Assembly: GCA_003254885.1 (NCBI GenBank)
Contig: QANT01005788.1
Coordinates: 148,471-212,470 of the forward strand
Reading direction: 5' to 3'
Length of the DNA stretch: 64,000 nt
From: Purshia tridentata
Taxonomy: Eukaryota > Streptophyta > Magnoliopsida > Rosales > Rosaceae
A program made the translations under genes and the position numbers. This document shows, piece by piece, positions 24,917-41,554 of this stretch (the first letter of the stretch is position 1; each line of letters begins with the position of its first letter). Under the pieces are notes generated by a model. The model did no database searches, was not told where the DNA came from, and saw only the letters and a program-made list of their open reading frames with translations.

Positions 24917-26063
24917 TTTGCTGGCTGCTCAATCATGCCTGCTGGGTCTGTACTGGACTGGACTGGACTGGACTTGACTGGGCCTCTGCCCCTGGTTGGT
25001 TAAGTAATGTTTGGGTTTGAGGGGGTGTTTGGAGACTTGGATAAGAGTGTTTCAATTCCCAGAGATTCTGGGAATTGGGGTATCATTAGTTGTTGGTCAT
25101 AATGTTATCATAATCGTAGTTGAAAATTGCATTTGGCCTACCCACACATGTAATGATAAATGATATTTAATTTGCCCTTTTTTCCAGGGCAAATTTTTTC
25201 TTCTCTGACCAGATTACAAGGCTAGAATGCTGAAGTACCAAAAGGTAGAACCAAGCAAATAAAATATAGGATTAGGAGGTAAGAACCCAACTTCTTCTTC
25301 TCAGCTTTGTGGACTTTGTGTTGTGGTTGCCTTTGCTTACCCAAAAACAAGGGAAGTTTGATTTGGCTTGTTTATCTATATAAATTTTGCTTATTTGTCT
25401 AGTCCAAATCTGTGTATTATCCATCTACAATTTGGTACTAAATATTCTTATTGGTGAATGGTGAATGGTGACTTGGTGAGTGAACCTCCAAGATACAGTT
25501 TATTAGTTCCATTAAGATTGTCTTGTTTATGGTTGTTAAAATGTATGCGTTGAATTCACATGAATGACCCAACCATAAAAAGATAAGTATCAGGTGAGCT
25601 TTAACTCGCACGTCTAGAATTACTTAATACATGTGATTAGCGAGTAATTACACATTTGGAATTTACCTTTATGCCCTTGTACTCCAAAGGAGTGGATTGT
25701 GGAGGTTTTCCTAATTACTAAAATAAAATTGTATGCACATAATTTGCGAAAATTTATCATCCCTGATTGAATACCAAAACTTAGCTTCAACTTTATGAAG
25801 ATTTTGAGTTTTATACTTTCATCCACAATACAAAGCAATAAAATGTCATTTGTAACTCTCCATCACCCTTCAAATGAAATAAAAAAGAATGCTACTTCCA
25901 TACATGTAAACAAAAGTACAAAACCTGAGATTGGGATATTACTAAACGAAATTCACCATTTTTGAGCAAGTGTTTGTGGCTCTGAATAAAATAGGCATCC
26001 TGAAAGTTTTTCTGCCAAAATATGCATCCTAAGAAAATGAACCACCAGAGGTTTGCAATTGCA
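24917..26063. other. Intergenic between protease and KUP gene
   Basis: Includes a short pentanucleotide array (ACTGG)n at about 24953-24974 and, at its right end, the probable 3' UTR of the KUP-family gene. No coding exon is supported. Confidence 0.5.
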
Positions 26064-29000
26064 TTACACAATATAGTTCATGCCCACCTTAATCAAGCAA
26101 ATATGAGGAATGTTCAAAGTAACAGCAGGGGACCGGCAATTTTTACGTAAGAAAGAGTAGGCAATGTCGATAGCACACTTCTTTAAAAAAAATGAATTCC
26201 ATTTTGCCTTTAAATACCCGTGGCCTATTACATATGCTACCCCAGCATGCTTTGCTTCCACAAGTTGCAAGAGCTGCTCCCTCACACGTGGATCATCCTT
26301 TTTTTTGGCATCCAGCAACCCAAACCGAGCCCGCCGCCAATAGTTGAGCTTTGGTGATTCTTGCTCATACGTGGCCTGCAAATTCTGCAGCGTGGATGAC
26401 TTGCAGCTGCTCACAATGGTTGAAGAACTTGAACTGCTGCTTTTTCCTTGACTGGAAAGTTGTGACATTACCAATCTTGTGCCGAACTTCCCAGATGTCC
26501 TCACAACTGCCATGCGGCCGTCCACAGTGCCTTCAGGTGCTCCATAACCTTCTGCTTCCATTTGGATGAACTCTGCTATGCTCATCACCAGGTCAATTTC
26601 AAAGTCGTCGTCATGTCTAAAGACATCTTTGTACCCATTTCGAATCATACAGCGGTACATCCCGTAAGATATGGGACCAATCCGACCAATGAGATACCTT
26701 TCGTTTTGGGGTACATATGGAACGGGAACAGTTTTAACGCAAACAAAGACAACCACTTGGTAAAAGGCTGGTAAGTTGGTTAAGAAATGAGTAAATGTTG
26801 CTGGGACTCCGCTAGCCAACTCAGTGTAGATGAGGCCAATCCCAGGGACCCTAACAATCCCAAGACTAGGACCCAGCGTGAGTATCCACTTCATGGAAAC
26901 CTTGTTATGCATGTCATACAAATACTTCTTCCTCGTGCCATATTGCCAGACATACATAATTACCAAGTAGACTACAGATAAAGCAAGGGGAACCCATCCA
27001 CCTTTAAGGATTCTCATACATGAAGATGAAAGGTAGATGATTTCAATTGAACCAAAAAGTAGACTAAATAAAAGGGCAAGCATAAAACTCTTGTGCCAAA
27101 CAAGGTTGATGACTAGTGATGTCAACAACGTCGTTATGAATGTCACAGCCAAATATGCAATCCCTGATAATAAGACAGCAAGACAAGTTCTCAATAACCA
27201 AAACAAAAGACCTAGAAATTTACTATATTTTTATTATCATTTGACCATATAATGCATAACATACACTGGAGAAAGTAATAATTTTCACCCTTTGATGGGT
27301 CAACCAGATCTCCACCCAACTAGGAAGTCTTGATTACATGTAATCTATACATGTTTTGCCTGGATATGAATATAAGTTAAGCTACTGATTAACAGCTGAG
27401 TATGTCATGTCAAGGTACCATAAAGGATGGGAAGGCATAGGTCCTTAGACACTGTAGGTTCTTGCTATTAAAAAGAAAGCAGTTTTTTGCATGAATTATA
27501 AACCTGTTACCATTGTCATACCTACTGAATATAACCAAGTAGCCTTTTTAAAGAAAATGCACAATCTGCAGAATTCCAATGAACTGACATATATTTGGGT
27601 AAGAGCAGCTTATTCTGTCCAGAGAAAGTCACCATTTACCAAAGTACCACCTATCTGGTTCAGGGTAATTCGGAAGGGCAAAAATTATGATTAAAAAAAA
27701 AAAAAAAACCAAACACTTCTATCATGATTTATGTCTATTTTTCGGACATGCTATGTTTTTTGGTTTTTTAACCCAGAAATGCTTCGCAACATGCTATTGA
27801 TTTCTTAATAACTGTCACATTATGTATGAGCATATATGATACTCAACCAAAAATTTTATTTCCATAGAGAACACTGACATGTTCTTTGATGGACTTAACC
27901 AAGTATATAACATGTGCAAACACTCACCAACAGGGGCAATAATGTTAACTTATATTAGAAGTTTTTTTTTTTAAAGAGCAAAGATGACATACCATAAGCA
28001 TTTGCTATACGATTTGTGTCTCGAAGACCAATTGTGACAGCGAGACTGAGAATCATAAGAATCCAGTTTATCTCAGGGATGTATATCTGACCAGGGATCC
28101 GTCTCCGAGTGACAACCTTGACACGAGGGAAACATCGTATTGCATGGCATTGCTTGATAACTGAGAATGTGGAAGCAATAACAGGTTGACTGGCAACAAT
28201 GGCGGCCAAAGGTGCAACCACAAGTACTGGCCAAACTAAGGGAACTACAAACATGACATGAAGATAATTTTTTATTTAGATATGACGGTCATGTAAGTCA
28301 AATAATAGCAATTCTTAATGGAATCAACCTTAAATATATAATGCAAGAATGCTCAATCTTTACAATGCCAAGTGTCAAAGGGAGATGCAGGCTGTTAAAT
28401 AGTTTTTTTTTGTTTCTATAGTTTTATATGTTCTCTCTTATTTCTTCTCCACCCCTCTCATGCCTCATCTCTCTCCCTCCTTTCTCCCATATCTTTCACC
28501 CATCTTTTTAACTATAAAAATAAAAATAAAAAAGAACTGAAAATAAAAAAACAAAAGCTTTACCAAGCAGGGCCTAACTCAGCCACATTGAGGCATATGC
28601 GCCTGCCTTTTATAAAATACTAGATGGTCTACTGGACAACACTTTTTAGATGCTTACCTGGAATAGAAGCATAGAAGCCCATAGACACTGCAGACAGATT
28701 TCTTGAAAGAAATGCAGCTTGTCCCATGTATTGAAGTATTACACATGGATAAATCACACAGCAAAATGCCACCTGCACATAGCAACAAGTGTTAGTGTTT
28801 CCCTAGCAACCTAGAACTGCTGATCAAAGCCACAATAATTACAAGCGTGAATAGAGGCTATTGAGGAATGGTGAAGCTGCAGGGTAAAATTCAAACATAA
28901 GATTCACTTTTCAAAAGAAGTTGTCTAAAAGTAGGAACTGCTTAAAATGAGGTTGTGAAAATGAGGTAGCCATATTATTTAAGCATATTGGTGAAGCTGT

Positions 29001-30115
29001 GACAAAATCTTTAAAGTTAAAAAAAAGTTTCACTTTTCAAAAGTTGTTTGAATAAGGACGCATCAGAAAACAATTTCCCCAGCCTTCCCTTCTTCAACAG
29101 TCCACATAGCACAGCAGACTGGAAAAACCAATTCATGAAGGATAGAGTGCAAAATACTCCAGAAAGATGCCCGAGTATCATTTATATAGAAATTATGTGG
29201 GACATACATAATGCTTTGATCACCAACCAGAAAAATGAGGTCAAAATTTAGAAATGCCCCTGCCAGTTAAGGCTGTTCTTCAGAGCAATAGCAGACGAAT
29301 TGTGATTTCCCACAATCAAACCAAAAGAGGATTTATGCCTTAATAGTTAATACCACTCTTTGTGTAGTCTAGGTCAGCCTCTGACACTTACAGGAAACCC
29401 CATCATGTAGGCAAAAGAAAAATAAAAGCAAAATATATATGAAATGGAATTTGAAATAAGCCAACTAGCTCATCTGCCATCAGTGTATGACATAGGAGTT
29501 ATAACATAAGCTGTATTGAAAAAGAAAAATAATAATAGTAATAAGAACAGCAACATGATGATGATGTCATTGATGATAAATAAACGCACATAGATAGACC
29601 CCTTCAAACTTCTGTATAGTTTAGGTTACCCTGATTGACCAATAAAAACCCCTCCTATAAATCAGATAGCCAGAATGCAACACCTTAAAGTTGATAATTG
29701 AACTCACTCCCCATCTAAAACCCCAACTAAGTGAGACTAACATATGTTTTCCACCACTCAAGGTCACCATGACTTCATTGTATCGTGTAGAAAACTGTAA
29801 AGTATGCACATTTAATGCTTCAGTTGCATGGGTTATCCTTCCTGTTGACCAAAGCATGTTACTCCTAAAAACAAGCGTGATAACAAGTTACTGGGTAGTT
29901 CCATTTCATTTCACAGACACATTGAGCATATCAGAATCTGAAAAGGAACTGTCAGACAAGAAGTTTCACTGTTTTTTTTTTTTGGTAGAAAAAAGTTTCA
30001 CTGTTTTAATGACAATGTATTGCTATCCCAGTCATGTGTAGTTTAATAAATCTGTTCTTCACACCCCTGGGCCTCAAAACCTCTTAAGAATTGCAAAAAA
30101 AAAAAAAAAAAAAAN

Positions 30116-30148
<33 letters not shown>

Positions 30149-32241
30149 AAATGACCAAATAGCTATTATTTTTCATCTTGACTTCAAGGAAAGGTTAGCA
30201 CAAACTAAAAGTCCTAATTTGCAATTAGCAGTTGTGCATACCCTTATAGGTGTTGCTTTGAAGTTGCCAAGATTTGAAAACATGGATCCAGTTCCTGCAA
30301 TTGACAAAAAGCATCAGTAATACATAAAAGTAAAAGCTACGGAACACACAATTATGAGAAGTAAAACCTACAGAACAAAAAAGTCCAAGTGCCTTACTTA
30401 CCAGTAATACATAAAAGTATTCCTCCAAGAGAAATCCAACCATCTTTTCCTGTCCTCTTAAAGAATATGTAAATATAATACGGAGAAAGAGCTTGATATA
30501 CTCTTGTATTCCACTCGATGATGTTGTAGATTCCAATAGCAGCAATCAACAGTATCCAAAGGATCACAATGGGAGTAAATATGAAGGCCACCTTGTGGAA
30601 GCCACGGTGTTGCAAAACAAAAAGTCCAACTAATAAAATAAAGCCAATAAAAACCACGGCACCTGTGATTGTGTAGAAGATTAGCAGCTAGAATGGCATA
30701 AGATAAATTTTTTAAGAGCGAGTAAAATTTTTATATGGAAAAAAGGCAATTCTGCGAATCCCCAAACTCTATCTTTTCCCCTTTCCCTCTTGCAACTTTA
30801 TTGGTACGGTGCTGAAATCTCAGTCTGAGAGGCCATGATTCCCTTCCATTATGCAGCCAAGCAATTCATTGTGAATTCAGCATATGGAAGTGACTGTTCG
30901 ACAAGATTATGGTCGAGCTAGCGGATGCAACCTTATTTGCACAATATCAGACACAATTATACATGTATATATACATATATACATAAACAAGTTTGGAACT
31001 TGTAGCAAGACCAGATAATCCAGACAACTACTTAAGTTCATTATCATAACATATATCTTTATATTGGATGAATAAATATTAAATATTAAATTTTATTAAG
31101 ATAAGATTTATTTAACATATTTATATGGATATATTATATTGTTGGCAAGAAACACTCACTATTATGCACATTCTTTGCAAATTTTAGCCCTTCAACAGAT
31201 GCAACAACTGCAAAAAACCAAACATTTATTAGCACAGGTTGTTAAAGAGATAAGCAATGGCACTGTACAAAATAAATCAATGCAAAGACTACAAGTCCCA
31301 CTGGAATTTTTTTAAGGGATCAAAAAGTCAAACAAAGAAAATTCACCTGTTATTGTAGGAGTGAGGATACCAACGCAAATCACCATGCAAGCTCCAGATA
31401 AAACTAGAAGAAGTAAACAGGTTTTTGCACTTTTATGTCTCTCAATAAATTCTTTCAATGGAGAAGTCGGTCTGTTCCTATGGGAACGACCTTTGTAACG
31501 ATACGTAGAGATCTCCTCATCAGCCGCTTGATGATTAGGCAGCAAACAGATTTTCGCATTTCTGCAAAGGAGTGAGTATAATGCAATAATCCCACCTGCC
31601 AATGTCTCAACAATGCAACCATAAATCCACAAAACAACAAAAGGGCTTACATAATCAATGACAAGTGTATCAACAGATTCAGCATTTACCTTCACCATTA
31701 TCGTCAATGCCCAACATGATGACAACATACTTTAACAATGAAATAAGATTAATAGTCCAGAAGATCAACGAAAACACCCCAAGTACTACATCCTCAGTTT
31801 GGTAATTCAACAACCCTCCAGAAAATGCACATCTATAAACATAAATAGGGGAAATGCTCAACGCACCAAACACCAAACCAAAACTCCCATACACCGAAAG
31901 GACAGTTTGTTTAATTTGACCTCTACTGTAAACCTGTTAAAAGAAAACATAGTGCATAAATTTCGAGCTTTTAAGCTAAACAGTAAACATGTAACTATCC
32001 AAACACAATGTATGCAATCAATAACTATAGCAGAATATATGCTAAAGTATTCGAAACCTATTCGTCAATATGACTCATCGAGCTATCAGATTCTAACCAA
32101 AAGCTGTATCTTCATTTTCAATTCAATGAATACGAAAAAAATTAGGAAATTCGAAAAGAATGGCTTGGTTTCGCAGCATTTTATTGCCATATCTCATTAA
32201 TATTTCCCAGGAAACAAACGGAAAATTGAAGTTTTTACCAT
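26064..32241 (-). CDS. KUP: KUP/HAK/KT potassium-transporter family protein lacking the acidic K+ site residues
   Basis: Nine coding exons on the minus strand: 32239-32241 (ATG only), 31690-31933, 31347-31595, 31160-31207, 30402-30662, 30242-30294, 28658-28772, 27993-28244 and 26064-27163. All junctions are GT-AG and the frame is open for 774 aa, a normal family length. It shows the usual 10-12 TM core, the family block [21 protein letters not shown], the cytosolic C-domain and the terminal [17 protein letters not shown]. Oddities: TM1 GDLSxSPLY is GALSISPIY (Ala25), TM3 GDGxLTPAIS is [10 protein letters not shown] (Val157), TM6 TGAEAMFADLG is [11 protein letters not shown] (Gly271, Asn276). 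Family role is K+/H+ symport across plasma membrane or tonoplast. Whether this copy transports K+ is doubtful. Subgroup looks KUP1/KUP6-like. Confidence 0.92.
28390..28574. mobile_element. Degenerate MITE in a KUP intron
   Basis: The right end read in reverse is GGCCCTGCTTGGTAAAGC followed by T-rich DNA, a common start of PIF/Harbinger-type MITEs. The left end, GGCTGTTAAATAG plus T-rich DNA, is a weak match. A TAA follows the right end. It lies inside the intron 28245-28657. Confidence 0.4.
30095..30144. repeat. Poly-A run with one N
   Basis: An almost pure run of about 50 A with an undetermined base at 30115, within the KUP intron 28773-30241. Its length is not reliable. It could be the tail of a retroposed sequence, but no flanking body was recognised. 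Confidence 0.85.
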
Positions 32242-33185
32242 GGCCAATTGGGAATGGACCTCTACGATTTGCCCTGTGTCCTGCTGGCCTTTGAAGTTTA
32301 ACGAAATGATAAGAAATTACAGATAAAAAAAAAAAAAAACAATGTTATGATGGGAATTTGAGATAGATCGAATTTGAAGGAGTCGAACGTTGTAACAGAT
32401 CCAAATCTGGCGGGTCCTTTGCCGCCGGAGTTTTCTCTTTCAGTTTTTATGTTTCAGTGGGCCTGCAAACAATATCAGCTCGCTAAAAGTTTATTTGCAG
32501 ATTCTCCCTCTTTTGGTCGTTGAAATCCATATTTCAGATTCCCGGTATATTCTGATTTTTTTATGCTCGCAAGATTCACATACATTCAAGACTTAACACG
32601 TGATGAAAGAGTATATATATAAAAGGTATTATAAATATTTCACATAAAAAAGAGTTGGAAAAGTAAGTTTTGAAGAAGGGAGATTAAATTTAAAAAAGCT
32701 CAAGTGATATGAAAAGGGGATATTAGATTAAATTACCCAAAATATTACATACAAAAAGTTGTACTAAGAATAAGAAACAGAATAAATGAGTTCAAATAAT
32801 CCCAATCTTAATAAGAAATAAAAAAGCAATATGATCAGTTAAATAAAAACAATAATAATAAACTCTCAGTCTCACATTACTAATAACATAAAAGAATAAA
32901 TAGCTAAATGTTGTGAGGTTTGAGTTAACTATAACGTTGAGGAGAAAAAACAAATTGTAATTACAACTTATATTGAATTTTTTTCAAAAGTTTGCAATGG
33001 CCAGGGCCCGCTAGTCCCTTGTAGGTTCCGCGTCTGCTGGAAATGAAGCTCATCTCTCCCACTTTGTTGCAATCCCAAGCAGCTAAAGCCTAAAACGATA
33101 TCTCAAAGTGTAACAGAACCCGCAAAATTAACAAACCAGTTAAGCCAGGAGTTTAGCTCAGCAAAACATTCAGACTCTGTTTAGT
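32242..33185. other. KUP upstream region and CDPK 3' region
   Basis: Short intergenic stretch between two minus-strand genes. The right part is probably the 3' UTR of the CDPK; the left part holds the KUP leader and promoter. In-frame codons upstream of the KUP ATG contain no earlier ATG. Confidence 0.5.
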
Positions 33186-37720
<4,535 letters not shown>

Positions 37721-40700
37721 TTTGGGGGGTGTTTTGGTCAATTTGGCGGTCAAGTGGGGGCGTTGGGTCTTCGGACAGGGAGAGACTAGCACTGGGTCTT
37801 TGTCAACGGCGGTTTGGGTGGAGTTATGTCTTGTAGCGGGAACGTGAAGAAAATGACTATAATGGACTTCATGGGAGTTGAGTTGACCATGGTTAAACAT
37901 TGTTTTTAAAGAAAAAAATAAAATTATCTTTGAGTAAAAATCAAAACTAAAAAAAGAATTCAAACACCTCTCTTACATAAAATGCAAAGCATGACATACA
38001 AATACATTTTAACTCTCATAATTTGATGAGTTCACAATCTTCTTACAAGGATATAGATTTTTCTATTAGTATATGTTTATATGTTATTAAGTGTATGTCT
38101 CAACTCAATTTTATTATTCACATGTTATCACTTTATTTAGTAAATAAAATTCAAAACTGAAGCTAACTGATGCTTCCCATAGGCAGAATCACAGGGAATC
38201 TCAACGTGATAAATGTGTACAAGTGATTTTGAGTCTTTTGGTCCATGAATCAATCGATCTTTAATGATCCAATCCATCATCCATGTGAAGGCTCAAATTG
38301 ACTGAGAAAGCTCAAACTTTTACATTTCTGTTTCCTCATCATGCATTGGCAGTTTGACAGTTTGGCACTTACTGTAATCATAAATGTGAAGGACTTTTCA
38401 AATTAAAAGAAAAACAAAATATGGGAATGGTCCCTTTCTTACTTTACCAATGTCAAAATATCCTCCACAACCAAACATGTGTTGGAATTGGAAGTGCGCC
38501 TAATGACCTTATATTTTTACTTGGTGTGTGTGTGTGTGGGGTGGTGATGGTAGTGCGGTGGTCCATTTTCATCTCCACAACACCACAAGCCCCTCTACAC
38601 ATCAGAGTATAGAATACTTGCAATCCTCACTACAAACACCTGGGCATCCAATTCCACCATATGTTGGCTATGCTGTCATTATAAATTAATAGTTCATTCC
38701 TAATATGACGAATAAATAAAATGTTTTTTTTTTGTCTATTAAACAATGTGACATGTTATATTATCAAATTATAATTTGAATCGTATCAAGTTGATAATCT
38801 AATAATTCGTCAATCAATGAATTTCAAAAGTTTAAATTATTACAAAATGTGTTAATTATGTATATCAAACTTGCACGTCCTACTTTGTATGTAGCTTTAT
38901 TCTATATGTGTAAAGACTCATGTATCAGGCAAACAACAAAGAAATAAAGAATGAAGAATGGAGATTTCGAATGCAATACCTCATATAAATAAAATTCTGA
39001 TATCATATTAGACAATTATTAGACTCAAAAAACTTAGTTATAACCAATTGTTCTTATTTAGAATACGTTTGACATTCCCAAAATTGACTCACGAAAAGGC
39101 AATATGCTTCATATATATGTCACCTACAATTTACTTGAGGAAATTAATCCAATACATGCCGACGTGGGGAAAAGAGTAGTAAGTAAAGTAATGATTTACT
39201 GAGTGAGTGAGTGTTTACTCAAGCTCGGACCAAGTGCAACAGAAGTAAACTTTTTGAGTTCGCAATACAGAGCAGGCCCTGTGATCGACTAAAGGGCCTT
39301 TAATTTGCTGCCATTGCTAAAAGGTACTTCATCATCAAATATGCACCACACACTCACAGAAAAAAATGTGAGACAAACTTTTGTGTGTGGTGGACTCCAT
39401 GTGTTTGTGTCGGTGTTAAGACACAAATACGCGTCAGGAACACGAGAGAATTTGCAGAATTATGAGGTGGTCAGATTCTAATCCCAAACTTAGCCCTGAT
39501 CGAATTAATTTAGATACATACTTAATTTGGTCATCTTTCCCATCCATCCATCCCCATCTACAGTGGAACTCCTTAATCACTTTTTCTTGTCAAATCTCAG
39601 TTTATCTTACATCATTTTATTCCTTGAATATGTTCCTCATTAATTGAAGAAAGAGGGGACAAAACAAATCGTCCTCAGAAATAGATAGATGGAGCACTAA
39701 AATACCTGCAATTTTATGCAGTATATAGTAATAAAGTAACGTAAGATATACTATATTAATTAGCTAAGAATCATGGAATAAATTTCTCTGTCTCAGTTCA
39801 GGAATAAATTAGGCATATATAAAAACACATGAAATATGATGATATTAGATGGATGGATGGCTAGTTAGAGGAAAGAATTAAAGAACATGTTATGCTTAAA
39901 ATCACTGAGGCTAAGAGGATAGAAAAGGAACAGCCACCAGAGATTGCTGAAGATGAGGGATATATAGAAAATTCTTTGATATATAATTTTTTTGACAAGT
40001 TGTGCATATCCCAGAACGTACAAACAACCATTTAATTGATGAGGGCATAGCAGTCTTAGTCGTAGGTAATATTCCTTCATGAAGAAAGACCAAACTAAAG
40101 AGGCTTCCTTGTTAAAGGAGTCGTAGCTTCTGATGAGTTCTGTATTCCATAAATATCTCTCTTGCTGATCACTCTTACCTTCTCTAGGTTAAAATTTAAG
40201 GAACCCTTAACTATAGTGTGGAATTTTGCCAAATTACCATATTTCATGTGAAATTCAAAATGAGTCTTCTAAAATGAAAGTATCTCTAATCTAAATCGAT
40301 CAAAAGCCAAACACATACCTTTTATGTACGTTTTCATTCCTTTTAAAGAGTACTAGTGTTAAATGTATCATATTCATCGACCGTATCTCTTTTGAAGTTT
40401 GAATTACTTAATAGATGGTCAATTTCACGTCTTTAAGAGATATGATAACAACAAGACTTTCAATAAATTAATGTAGTACAAATAATTTTTCGTTGTCATA
40501 AGTATTGGAGGATTAATACTACTAGTCTGCGTACTCTAATTAATGGTATTTACCACTCTCCATATGGTGATGAAAGATCAATACTTTGGAGAGGCAAACG
40601 TGGCGATGGAAAACAGCAATATATTTTAGATTCTAATTCTCTCCATATATTCATGCATGCAGCTAGCATTATTGAGATTAAGCATCTTTTTATCCTGAGG

Positions 40701-40807
40701 TTTAGCTTCATTTGATCTCTTCTCTATTATTGTCGTATTGTATTCTTTTCATTTATGCATGACATCCTGACTAGACGAACTTTTTACCCCTACTTGCACA
40801 ACAACCA
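37721..40807. other. Divergent intergenic region between CDPK and ALMT
   Basis: Holds the CDPK leader (an open frame extends to about 37963) and the upstream DNA of the ALMT gene. AT-rich, with a short TG run near 38524-38539. I see no coding exon, RNA gene or clear transposon. Confidence 0.5.
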
Positions 40808-40814
40808 TATATAA
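40808..40814 (+). promoter_or_regulatory. TATA box of the ALMT gene
   Basis: TATATAA lies about 245 bp upstream of the ATG at 41060. Transcription would start near 40840. A TTTAAAA close by (about 40833) is an alternative. Confidence 0.4.
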
Positions 40815-41059
40815 CTACATGCACCCCCTCCTCTTTAAAACCTACCTTAATCTTCTCTTCTGATCACACCCCCAAGAACTCAATCACTATTCCCACACCA
40901 GTTTGTGATCTCTGCACCCTTGTCTCCCTTGCTTCAATTCACTCGATCATCTCTGAAATTAAAAGCTCTAGCTTAATTTCTTAGCAATTTGACAATACGG
41001 GGCTCTTCAAAGAGCACCTCATAGGTTACTTGGAAGAGACTATATTGCTGCATTGGAGA

Positions 41060-41519
41060 ATGAATGGCAAGAAGGGTAGTATTGAGATTAACATTCCTGC
41101 TGCTACCACCAAAGTAGTGAAACAGTATGAAGGCGGCAGTAATGGAGGAGGAGGAGGCTTCTGCTTCAAAGCTTGGATGTGGAATGTTTGGGAATTTTGC
41201 AGGGAGGATAGCAACAGAGTAAAATTCTCACTCAAAGTTGGCCTGGCTGTGCTTATTGTGTCTTTGCTTATACTATTCCGAGCACCTTATGAAGTTTTTG
41301 GCACCAATATCATTTGGTCCATCCTCACTGTTGCCATCATGTTCGAATACACAGTTGGTATGTGCATGCATAACTTCATGCATGCCTACATATTCATGTT
41401 AATTCATGCCCCAACATACAAAACTAACTAACATGATCTTTAGACTTTAGCACATGTATATATATATATATATATGATCTAACGTTATCTAGTCAGTTGG
41501 TGAATTTGACCAATAGCAC

Positions 41520-41554
<35 letters not shown>

